The notes under the pieces are model-generated. The model was not told where the DNA came from. It was given only the letters and a program-made list of their open reading frames with translations, and did not search any database. DNA of 64,000 nucleotides from Betaproteobacteria bacterium. Its GTDB lineage: Bacteria; Pseudomonadota; Gammaproteobacteria; Burkholderiales; Casimicrobiaceae. The stretch spans positions 1 through 64,000 of the forward strand of contig JACPUX010000032.1 of NCBI GenBank assembly GCA_016192065.1. Direction: 5' to 3'. Within the stretch, counting starts at the first letter, position 1, and each line of letters opens with the position of its first letter. Of the stretch, positions 1 to 8,252 are shown one piece after another. A program made the translations under genes and the position numbers.

Positions 1-55
1 CGTTCTCCAGCAGCGTGACGACAGTGTGCTTGCGTTGCGGCTTCAAGACATTCAC
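1..55 (-). CDS. istA: IS21-family transposase IstA, N-terminus only (partial at window edge)
   Basis: The minus strand at the very edge encodes a stretch beginning (M)NVLKPQRKHTVVTLLEN, which matches the usual IstA opening: a short 'LKP' lead into the first helix of the helix-turn-helix. IstA is the DDE transposase of IS21 elements and is normally about 500 residues, with an ATPase partner IstB; both would lie outside the window. A GTG at 55 is in frame. An AAGGAG at about 57-62 is spaced better for the in-frame TTG at 46, so the start is uncertain. The ATG in between is out of frame. Only about 18 codons are visible, so the call rests on a short match. Confidence 0.55.
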   Translation of the reverse strand, partial: MNVLKPQRKHTVVTLLEN

Positions 56-207
56 TCCTTGCCCCTCTTCAGTGCGAGGGGCGATGATGTCCTGTCGCTG
101 CCAGAACCCGCCGACTATGTCATCGGCTTAGGCTCTGCTGGGGGATTTTGAAGTGGCCATCACTGGGGGAATTTGGGTGGCCGCCGGGGGCGCGACCAAC
201 TCACCGA
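56..207. mobile_element. IS21-type terminal region with tandem transposase-site-like repeats
   Basis: The non-coding stretch upstream of the istA start holds two similar blocks in tandem on the plus strand: CTGGGGGATTTTGAAGTGGC at about 138 and CTGGGGGAATTTGGGTGGCC at about 164. IS21 elements carry two or more such 20-30 bp repeats just inside each end, bound by IstA, upstream of istA. The outer tip cannot be placed exactly, but it must fall before the first CRISPR repeat at 208. The element therefore ends against the array. Confidence 0.5.
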
Positions 208-3055
208 CTTCTAAGCCGCCTGCACGGCGGCGCACGCGGCGGTGGTACCGCAAGGAGATCGACGAATCTTCTAAGCCGCCTGCACGGCGGCGCACGGTAT
301 ACGGGCGCGAATTCCGGCGGCCAGTTGCTTCTAAGCCGCCTGCACGGCGGCGCACACGGTGCTCGCCGGCACGCCGAATTTGTACTTCTTCTAAGCCGCC
401 TGCACGGCGGCGCACGGAACCCGACGGGTTTAGCGACGCCCATCGTTCTTCTAAGCCGCCTGCACGGCGGCGCACCCGTTTGCATCGGACTTCTACGTCG
501 AGGTGGACTTCTAAGCCGCCTGCACGGCGGCGCACGAGTGGGCGAGCCGGATCAAAAAGCTGATCGACTTCTAAGCCGCCTGCACGGCGGCGCACACGGT
601 GCTCGCCGGCACGCCGAATTTGTACTTCTTCTAAGCCGCCTGCACGGCGGCGCACCAAGCCCGAGCTCGATACCACCGGAGTCAAATCTTCTAAGCCGCC
701 TGCACGGCGGCGCACGGAAAGCGCGGCATCATCAAGTTCTTCTGGAGCTTCTAAGCCGCCTGCACGGCGGCGCACACGCGACGGGCACCACCGCTACTGG
801 GCTTGTGCTTCTAAGCCGCCTGCACGGCGGCGCACTTAACCCCAGGCGCGACTATGACTGGCGTGTTCTTCTAAGCCGCCTGCACGGCGGCGCACGCGGC
901 CCTTTGCCATATGGGCGGGTTCAGAGACTTCTAAGCCGCCTGCACGGCGGCGCACGAATACGACGAAGCGGTGTATTCCGACGCCGTCTTCTAAGCCGCC
1001 TGCACGGCGGCGCACGGCACCAGGCCAGCACCGCACGGCGGCGGCCACTTCTAAGCCGCCTGCACGGCGGCGCACGGAGACATCGACGCCTTCGTCGTTC
1101 GAGCGCACTTCTAAGCCGCCTGCACGGCGGCGCACGTGCGGGAGCGGTTTCTTCGCCACTTGGCCAGCTTCTAAGCCGCCTGCACGGCGGCGCACGCGTG
1201 GCAGGACAAAGGAAGGCAAGTCAAGAACTTCTAAGCCGCCTGCACGGCGGCGCACAGGGCCGTCGCCACGCTACGCGACCCCAGCGACTTCTAAGCCGCC
1301 TGCACGGCGGCGCACAGACGCCAGCGCCTGGCGCCGCTGCGCATCCGCTTCTAAGCCGCCTGCACGGCGGCGCACGTTGCAAGCGCCCACGCGCGCCGCT
1401 TGGCAATCTTCTAAGCCGCCTGCACGGCGGCGCACGCCACCATCGGCGCCGAGCGCTGGATGGTCGACTTCTAAGCCGCCTGCACGGCGGCGCACATTTC
1501 GGCCGCGGTGGGCATGTTTGCCAGCGTCTTCTAAGCCGCCTGCACGGCGGCGCACAGCTACGGCGGGCTCACCTTCTTGCTGGAGCCCTTCTAAGCCGCC
1601 TGCACGGCGGCGCACGAGTTGCGAGCGATGGTGCAAAGCGGGGAGTGCTTCTAAGCCGCCTGCACGGCGGCGCACTTGCCCACCGCGCGCGCCACCGGTA
1701 CCACGCTCTTCTAAGCCGCCTGCACGGCGGCGCACACCAGCCATGATGGGCCGAAGGTCCGGGCGCACTTCTAAGCCGCCTGCACGGCGGCGCACGCGCA
1801 GATGCGCGTGTTTTTGGATCAGATCGACTTCTAAGCCGCCTGCACGGCGGCGCACGGTCACCCAGCGTCCGGGGCGAAGCGCTTCGACTTCTAAGCCGCC
1901 TGCACGGCGGCGCACGTTTCCCCCGCGGTGGCGGTGCCGGTTTGCGACTTCTAAGCCGCCTGCACGGCGGCGCACCCCCCAAGGCATCCGCTCGACGACA
2001 TCACCTTCTTCTAAGCCGCCTGCACGGCGGCGCACGTTCCCGGACACCTGAGACGGCACCGGCACCACTTCTAAGCCGCCTGCACGGCGGCGCACACGTC
2101 GCCATCTCCTCGCCCGAATCTATTCTGCTTCTAAGCCGCCTGCACGGCGGCGCACGGACCAGCGGCCGGGCTGGGCATGCAGTTTATCTTCTAAGCCGCC
2201 TGCACGGCGGCGCACACCTGCCCGCGCTGCCTCGCCCTGCGCGAATGCTTCTAAGCCGCCTGCACGGCGGCGCACCCAAGGATGGCGGCGATAGGGGAGA
2301 TGCGGCGCTTCTAAGCCGCCTGCACGGCGGCGCACGGGAGTGGGGCCAGCCCGGGCAGGGTGGCGATCTTCTAAGCCGCCTGCACGGCGGCGCACGGATA
2401 CGCGATGAGGGTTGAGCATATTGGGCTCTTCTAAGCCGCCTGCACGGCGGCGCACATCCTGCACATCAACAACCTGCTAAACGAATGCTTCTAAGCCGCC
2501 TGCACGGCGGCGCACTAAACCGGGCGGCCTAAAGCCTGGGCTAGATACTTCTAAGCCGCCTGCACGGCGGCGCACGGAGCGTTAAAACGGTACCGCCTGC
2601 CGGTTCACTTCTAAGCCGCCTGCACGGCGGCGCACACGATGAGCATGCTGGCCCGGACCCCGGAATGCTTCTAAGCCGCCTGCACGGCGGCGCACAGTTG
2701 GCCCGCGCTTTGCGCGACATTGCACGACTTCTAAGCCGCCTGCACGGCGGCGCACATTCCTCTATTCCAGCAGACGCTGGAGTCAACCTTCTAAGCCGCC
2801 TGCACGGCGGCGCACGCAAACGGCGGGTAGGGGGCGGCTATGAATATCTTCTAAGCCGCCTGCACGGCGGCGCACGTGGCCTTCATCAAGGAATGGGAAG
2901 GCTTTGACTTCTAAGCCGCCTGCACGGCGGCGCACACCGCCTCGCGGTACAGCAGCAGGATTGTATCCTTCTAAGCCGCCTGCACGGCGGCGCACACTAT
3001 CTTAATGGCGTATACATTGAATCCACTCTTCTAAGCCGCCTGCACGGCGGCGCAC
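208..3055 (-). CRISPR. Type I-F CRISPR array, 48 repeats / 47 spacers
   Basis: The repeat is 28 bp and recurs every 60 bp from 208 to 3028 without exception, so all 47 spacers are exactly 32 bp and all 48 repeats look identical. On the minus strand it reads GTGC-GCCGCC-GTGCA-GGCGGC-TTAGAAG: a 6-bp stem with a 5-nt loop, then an 8-nt CTTAGAAG tail. This is the same architecture as the classic I-F repeat (stem CTGCC/GGCAG, tail CTAAGAAA), with a GC-richer stem. Cas6f would cut after the stem and leave the 8-nt handle. That orientation places the leader at the cas1 side (3056) and the oldest spacers next to the IS end. Spacers at 356-387 and 596-627 are identical. Neither terminal repeat is degenerate. 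Confidence 0.98.
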
Positions 3056-3093
3056 AGCAACAAAATCCAAATTGTCTAAGATCGTTCAAGCGC
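3056..3093 (-). promoter_or_regulatory. Very short CRISPR leader between cas1 and the array
   Basis: Only 38 bp separate the cas1 stop codon from the first repeat. The stretch is AT-richer than its surroundings on the minus strand. I see no convincing -35/-10 pair in it. Either the leader extends into the cas1 coding sequence or the array is read through from the cas operon. Confidence 0.6.
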
Positions 3094-4080
3094 TTAGGGC
3101 GTTTTAGCAGCATGCACCTTGGCTGAAGCCATGCAGTCTAATTCGTTGCTTAGACACGCTTTTTCAATCACGGTCTTGATGAAGGTAATCAAGAGGTCCA
3201 AAACGCTGTTATCTTGGGCCCGCTTGATTACCACCGCCCTAAAATCATTGCCTGGTTTATTCTGCGCGCCATGCGTGAAAGCTGCGGGCATTACCAGCCA
3301 GTCCTTGACTAAGTCGGCGAGGTCGAAGACAAGAGCACCTCGGCGCGTTTTCCCATGCAGCACTGGGAAGGAGTAGGAAATCCCCAATACGTGCAGGGCA
3401 CAGGCGGAGTAGCCATAGGCGATGTAGTTTCCGTGATCGAGGTTCGAATTGACTCGGTCGGCCGGCGTTTCTTTGGATCGCTTGCCTTCTTGCCGCGAAA
3501 AATCGACGCCATACAACTTGGCAAGGTAGCCATATACCGCCTTCGCATAGTGCGCTTCGGCAGAAAGCAATCGCTCGGCTGTGCCCGCGAGCAGGATAGC
3601 CGCCTCAAACTCCTCAAGGATTTTTGGCGAAACCTCAACTCCAAGTGTCGGCCAGTGCTGGGCAGCCCAAGCGATTCGTTGCCTCAGGAATTCCTTAGCA
3701 AGCGCAAGCCGGGCCGTCTCATCGAACCACAGCCTAGCCCATGCCTGCATGTACTCCGTTGGCCGGTACTCATCCTGTGGCACGAGGAATGTGACATCGA
3801 TCGCGCCGAAAAGCGGAGAGCCCCCGCTTCCGCAGAAACCGAGCATGATGTTCGATTCGGCCAGTTTCCTGACGGCGGCATCGGTAATGCTCGTTCCCTT
3901 GCCGAGCAGGACGAAAGCCGTATTCTTGTCAGGGATGTTGACGATTTTTTCTACCGGTTGTCCGGTTTCTGTCAGATACATGAGGCGGCCATCCTTCTGG
4001 AACACGCGAACATGTTCAAGATAGAATACGTTCGCGCGTCTCGACATCATGACGGCGAGGGAACGGCGCTCCTTGCCCAT
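3094..4080 (-). CDS. cas1: CRISPR integrase Cas1, subtype I-F
   Basis: A 328-residue protein that with Cas2 inserts new spacers at the leader end of the array. Expected metal ligands are visible: Glu175 in LLSAEAHYAK, His242 in VLHGKTRRGALVF and Asp256 in DLADLVKD. The LDHGNYIAYG segment is also typical of the I-F family. The chosen ATG overlaps the cas6f stop (TGATG) and gives an N-terminus, ERRSLAVMMSRRANVFYLEH, that lines up with Pseudomonas I-F Cas1 (SKRANLYYLQH). In standard I-F loci cas1 is followed directly by cas2-3; here it is the last gene of the effector operon and cas2-3 lies 5 kb away on the other strand. Confidence 0.96.
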   Translation of the reverse strand: MGKERRSLAVMMSRRANVFYLEHVRVFQKDGRLMYLTETGQPVEKIVNIPDKNTAFVLLGKGTSITDAAVRKLAESNIMLGFCGSGGSPLFGAIDVTFLVPQDEYRPTEYMQAWARLWFDETARLALAKEFLRQRIAWAAQHWPTLGVEVSPKILEEFEAAILLAGTAERLLSAEAHYAKAVYGYLAKLYGVDFSRQEGKRSKETPADRVNSNLDHGNYIAYGYSACALHVLGISYSFPVLHGKTRRGALVFDLADLVKDWLVMPAAFTHGAQNKPGNDFRAVVIKRAQDNSVLDLLITFIKTVIEKACLSNELDCMASAKVHAAKTP

Positions 4081-4682
4081 CAGAACACCGGGATCGCTAC
4101 CACGTTGTCCTTCCGAGAAAGCCCGTAACCGTTGGGTTCGCCCTCGGAATACGCACATTGCCGCTGTTCCACGTGCAGCCGGAATTGTGCCCTGGTACTC
4201 GCGGAGTACAACGTCGCGAAAGCGATTCCTGATGAATTGCGCCCTTTGCCGTCGAATTCATTGATCTTATTGGCGCGCTTGGCGCGTGTTTCAGAATTGT
4301 ACTCCTGCAAGCGCCGTCCTCTCTCTCCAAGTCGCGCCAATCGCGCCTTGGAGAGCCCATGACCAATGCGGTAGTAGGAAAAGGCGACATGCTCGCTGAT
4401 ACCCTTCGGAATCGGTTTGGGTCGCCGCACTAACGCGTAATCGTCCACACGGGGATTTGCAACCAGAAAGCCTGTAATCGCATTCAACACCTCAATGTCT
4501 TCCGCAAAGGCCCGCACCGTGTCGCCGAGTCCGGGCTTCTGCCCCATATTTGGAAATCCCAAAGCGATTCGTCCATGCCGTGAAGCATGGTGAAGCTCTT
4601 GTACAATGAAAGACATCACATCGTGCAGCGTCACCTCACCGCCGCGGCGCGCAACAATTTCAAGATAGGCGGTAAGCTTCAT
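4080..4682 (-). CDS. cas6f: CRISPR pre-crRNA endoribonuclease Cas6f (Csy4)
   Basis: A 200-residue Csy4-like protein that cuts the repeat hairpin to release crRNAs and stays bound to the 3' stem-loop. The likely catalytic His31 lies in QELHHAS, matching GKLHQA around His29 of Pseudomonas Csy4. A serine in TLYSASTRAQFRLHV fits Ser148. The C-terminus PNGYGLSRKDNVVAIPVF matches the family's FTCYGLS ending. Its start overlaps the cas7f stop by one base and its stop overlaps the cas1 start, so translation is probably coupled. Identity to well-studied Csy4 looks low, in keeping with the altered GC-rich repeat stem it must recognise. Confidence 0.9.
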   Translation of the reverse strand: MKLTAYLEIVARRGGEVTLHDVMSFIVQELHHASRHGRIALGFPNMGQKPGLGDTVRAFAEDIEVLNAITGFLVANPRVDDYALVRRPKPIPKGISEHVAFSYYRIGHGLSKARLARLGERGRRLQEYNSETRAKRANKINEFDGKGRNSSGIAFATLYSASTRAQFRLHVEQRQCAYSEGEPNGYGLSRKDNVVAIPVF

Positions 4683-5809
4683 CAGCTCGCCTCCGCATTT
4701 TCAGGCACATTGTCCTTGCCCTTCTTGCCTTTCCCTTCCTTGGCCGACGTCTTTTCTTCGCTCTTCTCTCCAGCCAGGAACCCACGAACAAGGTTGCCAA
4801 GAATAAACATGGCCTCTCTGTTGAGCGCTTCCCCGGCCTGCGCCGGATTGATGCTGTCGATTTCCAAGATCATGTCGAACAAGTCATTGTTCTTGCGTTT
4901 GACCTCGTTCGTCTCGATATTCGCCCCTTTCGGTTCCACCGGGATTGGCGTCGCCTCGATATTACCCTCATACCAAGTGTCGATGGTGCGAATGGCGTTA
5001 CCGATCTTCTGATCGCGGATGGCAGCGCTGCCCATATGCACCATGTCACCCATGTAAGCGTCGGGGTCGTCCTTCGCCATCATGCGCAACAACTCGCCGC
5101 GTTCAATCCGATCAAGCTTATACAGGCTGCGAGCGAACCCCTTTGGTTTATCGCTCACGTAATTCTGTGACGGAAACACCTCAAACGCGCCGGTCATGCC
5201 GAAGTCCAGTTGTGCTTCGACCGTGAACTGTGCAGGTTCAACCGCCAGGCTCTTCATGAGAAAGTCGCCCAAGCGCTTTTCGACTTCGGAATAATCGCCA
5301 AACTTTTCGTGCGGCCGGCGGGTGGCGTCCGCCCTAATTACCTCTCCGGGCTGCTGGCTGGATGTCACGTGTACTGCTATCTTTTTGCCCAGAATGCGAT
5401 TGCGCCACAGCCAACGGCCATTGAGAATATTGCGCGCATAGCGATTGCAAACCTCCCTGAGCTCACCGCTGCCTTTGAAGCGTGTGACGAAACCGTTGAC
5501 CGATTCGCGAAATTCATTCTTGTCGCACGCGAAAACGGCGTTGTCCAGAGTGATCGTGGAGAGCGAGAACCGCACAGCCATACCGCTTGCATCTGGGTCC
5601 GTCTTGGCTGACTCGGTACGCTGCGGGTTCTTGATGTCTTTATCCTTGCCTGCAACGTTCTGCGTGCCCAGGATGCCATGACGAATCACCTGAATCGGGT
5701 AACCCACCTGTTCGGCGCCGCCCTTTGCTACCAAACTGAACATCTTAGCATCCGAGATAATCATGCCGCGTTGCACCGAAAAGATACCGGGAAGAGCTTT
5801 GTGTTTCAT
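4682..5809 (-). CDS. cas7f: CRISPR backbone protein Cas7f (Csy3)
   Basis: A 375-residue protein in the position and size range of Csy3 (usually about 340), whose copies coat the crRNA spacer in the I-F surveillance complex. It opens LPGIFSVQRGMIISDAKMF, resembling the Csy3 start where a short beta strand leads into the RAMP fold. It ends in a lysine- and alanine-rich tail (SAKEGKGKKGKDNVPENAEAS) that looks like an added flexible extension. The ATG at 5809 has AAGGAG seven bases upstream and overlaps the cas5f stop as ATGA. The call leans on the operon as well as on weak motif similarity. Confidence 0.85.
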   Translation of the reverse strand: MKHKALPGIFSVQRGMIISDAKMFSLVAKGGAEQVGYPIQVIRHGILGTQNVAGKDKDIKNPQRTESAKTDPDASGMAVRFSLSTITLDNAVFACDKNEFRESVNGFVTRFKGSGELREVCNRYARNILNGRWLWRNRILGKKIAVHVTSSQQPGEVIRADATRRPHEKFGDYSEVEKRLGDFLMKSLAVEPAQFTVEAQLDFGMTGAFEVFPSQNYVSDKPKGFARSLYKLDRIERGELLRMMAKDDPDAYMGDMVHMGSAAIRDQKIGNAIRTIDTWYEGNIEATPIPVEPKGANIETNEVKRKNNDLFDMILEIDSINPAQAGEALNREAMFILGNLVRGFLAGEKSEEKTSAKEGKGKKGKDNVPENAEAS

Positions 5810-6615
5810 TTCATTTCTCCTTGGTAAACGATAAACGAACTGGGGTTGATCCATCCATGAGACCAAAGCTGGGGCGTCGGCTCTCCTTGCCGTAAGACGG
5901 AAAACAGTGAGTCATAACGAACCAAACCTACTAAGGCTTCGCCGTACGCATGATCCAGCCCGTCCCGTGCTCCTGTTCGCTGCGCGAAGCGGCTCAGCGC
6001 TCGATAGCCGAGCGTGGCGGGCACATGCCACCCGAATAGCTGGCGGCCCATGACCGCCTCGATCACGGACTTGCCTGAGGCGAGACGCTCCTGGACGAGC
6101 GGCGTTGCATCGGACACCCAGAAGCCTCGCCCGCACTTGCGAATTGCTTCGTTCAGGTCGTCTGCCTCCAAGACCTTGGGCACGCGAGGCACGACGCCAC
6201 CTGCAAGTCGGATACGCATGCCCTGAATCACCCGTCTCACCTCGTTCAAGTCAATTCCGGCATTGAGCTTTAGAAGCAGTGAGATATCGATGTCGCCTGT
6301 GACGGCCGGCTGCATGGAGTTTTGAGTTGGGCCTTTGCCCCCGCTTGCAATTTCGCCCGTTGCACCGCGAAATTGGCAAGGGTAACTCCCTGACCAGCCG
6401 TTGGTGTTGGGCAGATATTCGATGTGCGGGTTGGCACCGTGGTGAACTATGCCCACCCCAAGATCGCGCAGTTCAGGGTAGCCCAATTCTTTGAGCCGAG
6501 CGACGATGGCGTGCCCCAGCATGACCGAAGCAAAGACGGGTGCGGCCGCCACCAGATAGGGCGTTTGTTGCAAGTTGGCACGTTGCGCGCTGATGCGAGA
6601 AAGCACTATGAACAT
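5806..6615 (-). CDS. cas5f: CRISPR Cascade subunit Cas5f (Csy2)
   Basis: About 270 residues. Cas5f caps the 5' handle of the crRNA together with Cas8f. Family landmarks are present: an N-terminal FIVLSRISAQRANL (Csy2: LLLPRLSIQNAN), LGVGIVHHG (DGVGIVCHR), the central GMRIRLAGG (AMRLAGG) and GWHVPATLGYRALSR (WLVPIPAGYNALSP). The start is either the ATG at 6615 or an in-frame GTG at 6621 that overlaps the cas8f stop. I prefer the ATG, which has a GGGGG stretch about six bases upstream. It is somewhat shorter than Pseudomonas Csy2. Confidence 0.88.
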   Translation of the reverse strand: MFIVLSRISAQRANLQQTPYLVAAAPVFASVMLGHAIVARLKELGYPELRDLGVGIVHHGANPHIEYLPNTNGWSGSYPCQFRGATGEIASGGKGPTQNSMQPAVTGDIDISLLLKLNAGIDLNEVRRVIQGMRIRLAGGVVPRVPKVLEADDLNEAIRKCGRGFWVSDATPLVQERLASGKSVIEAVMGRQLFGWHVPATLGYRALSRFAQRTGARDGLDHAYGEALVGLVRYDSLFSVLRQGEPTPQLWSHGWINPSSFIVYQGEMK

Positions 6616-6617
6616 GG

Positions 6618-8114
6618 TCACTGCCCCCGGTTAATGTACTGGCTTGCCAGATTTCTGGTGACACCAAAGAGGCGTTCCCTGTCTTCGGCGCCGAGCAAAA
6701 GCTCCTTCGGCTTGCCTTTACCATTGAGGTTATATTTGTGGCCATCGAGGGCACCGACTATCCGCTCCGCCATTTGGTCAATAGCCGGCTGCGCGAAGAC
6801 GCCATCGACGAGGGCAGTTTCGATCACGCCCTTCTTCCGAAGAGCATCGGCGCTTTGATCGCGATCGGCGTCTTCAAGCGATTCCAGGTATTGAGCGATA
6901 TCGTTCGACAAACCCCGAAGATCATTGAACACCCACGCAACGATCTGTGCTATCCCCGATGCCCGAGCTTCGATTTCAGCAGCCCTCACAGAATTTCTGT
7001 CATCGACAAATCGGTTGTTGTCCAGCCAAGCGGCATAGTGATCCATCCCCTCGCGTAATTGCTTGTTTACATTTTTCCGAAGGGCGTAGCCGCGATGGAG
7101 TAAGCGGAGATACGAAACGATTCCACCCTTGCTGAGCGACGGAACATCGTATGTGAACGCCTGCGTCGCTGCACGAATGCTGGTGACGTTTCCGGATTTT
7201 GTTCCGCCGATTGGGAGTGCAATTTTTTGCGCGCGGATGGAATCGCTCTGCTGCGCGATCCATGCGGAAATTCCTGCCGCGCCCAACGGAGTCAACGCCA
7301 CATAGCCACCATCCTTTGGCAAGACGATCTGGCGAAGACGCCAGTCGACCGAGCGGTTAATGACGCGATCCTCGCCAGTGCCAAGCCGGCGGACCGCCGC
7401 ATCAAAGGCATCGGCCACCGCCAAATCCTCTGCCGTTGACAATTCACGCCCCTGCTCACGAACCCGCTGCGAGCACTCCAACATCTTGCGGTAGCTACTC
7501 GCAGCTGGGCTCGAATTTATGGCGCAATCCAGATCGAGGTCGCCGACTGACCCGGAGTACAAATACGGTAGAGACAAATCTTCTGGCACGGCAATCAGCG
7601 CGCCCGTCGAAGCATTGCTGTTGGTGAGCTTGCCGATGAAGTGTGCGGCATACTCATCCACCGCTCTATCGACATCGGGAACGAAATTGCCTTTGAACCG
7701 TTGCGCCGCCAGCGTTTCGGCCGCAGCGCTGCCTCGGTTCCAGTTTTCCCAATCCGTCTCGCCTTCGCCAAAGACCGAAGTCACCACCTTTTCGAATTCG
7801 GCGCGCTCCACCGACATCGACTTGCATTTGGCCGACGCCTTGCTTCCCCATAGGAGGGCAGCCAAGATTATTTTCCGGTTCTCCCACCGCGGGGCTCCAG
7901 CGTTGAAGCGCCCCATTTCTTCGTCGGTCCATTTGACTTGGAAGTTTCTTCCCTTGGTTCCGAACAAACTCGCAACCAATTGGGCCGCGATACCATACCG
8001 GGACTGGATTTCCTTGTTGGTGTGTTCCTTTCCCTCTTTCGCGAGAAGGCCACCCTTGATTGAACCAAGAAAGTTGTCCCAAAAAACCTTCACGTCAAAC
8101 TTTATCCCTGCCAT
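6618..8114 (-). CDS. cas8f: CRISPR large subunit Cas8f (Csy1), divergent
   Basis: A 498-residue first gene of the minus-strand operon, longer than typical Csy1 (about 430). In I-F complexes Cas8f recognises the PAM, holds the crRNA 5' end and recruits Cas2-3. Two Csy1 landmarks can be aligned: QIVLPKDGGYVALTPL with the family's LYFPLPGSGYHLLAPL, and LPIGGTKSGNVTSIRAA with KFGGTKPQNISQLN, followed by a 'PSL' segment. The first 200 residues show no similarity I recognise. The start at 8114 has TAAGGAG upstream. Its presence excludes subtype I-F2, which lacks cas8, and it is separate from cas5, unlike the I-F3 fusion of transposon-linked systems. Confidence 0.82.
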   Translation of the reverse strand: MAGIKFDVKVFWDNFLGSIKGGLLAKEGKEHTNKEIQSRYGIAAQLVASLFGTKGRNFQVKWTDEEMGRFNAGAPRWENRKIILAALLWGSKASAKCKSMSVERAEFEKVVTSVFGEGETDWENWNRGSAAAETLAAQRFKGNFVPDVDRAVDEYAAHFIGKLTNSNASTGALIAVPEDLSLPYLYSGSVGDLDLDCAINSSPAASSYRKMLECSQRVREQGRELSTAEDLAVADAFDAAVRRLGTGEDRVINRSVDWRLRQIVLPKDGGYVALTPLGAAGISAWIAQQSDSIRAQKIALPIGGTKSGNVTSIRAATQAFTYDVPSLSKGGIVSYLRLLHRGYALRKNVNKQLREGMDHYAAWLDNNRFVDDRNSVRAAEIEARASGIAQIVAWVFNDLRGLSNDIAQYLESLEDADRDQSADALRKKGVIETALVDGVFAQPAIDQMAERIVGALDGHKYNLNGKGKPKELLLGAEDRERLFGVTRNLASQYINRGQ

Positions 8115-8252
8115 TTAGTTTCTCCTTACCATTTTTCGAACACTCTACGCCTACCACAGAATTTGTCCACTACTCATATGTACATTAAATTGACTCTTCT
8201 CCATTCCGCGAGTATTCTGCTGGCAACGTAATATCGACGAAGGTGAAGTGAT
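8115..8252. promoter_or_regulatory. Divergent cas promoter region with candidate operator
   Basis: This 138-bp gap separates the two divergent cas operons. Plus strand: TTGTCC (8163-8168), 17 bp, TAAATT (8186-8191). Minus strand: TGGACA (8169-8164), 16 bp, TAGAGT (8147-8142). The two -35 boxes overlap almost completely, so one bound protein could block both. A perfect palindrome ATGTACAT lies at 8178-8185 inside the plus-strand promoter. Ribosome sites flank the gap: TAAGGAG for cas8f and GAAGGTGAAG for the regulator. Promoter matches are by eye. Confidence 0.45.

Noticed and set aside
128-2995. Long open frames through the array giving proteins with 20-residue repeats (LLSRLHGGA, SKPPARRRT, MRRRAGGLE)
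   Set aside because: The 60-bp unit is divisible by three, so frames stay open across the CRISPR array. They are artefacts of the repeats, not genes.
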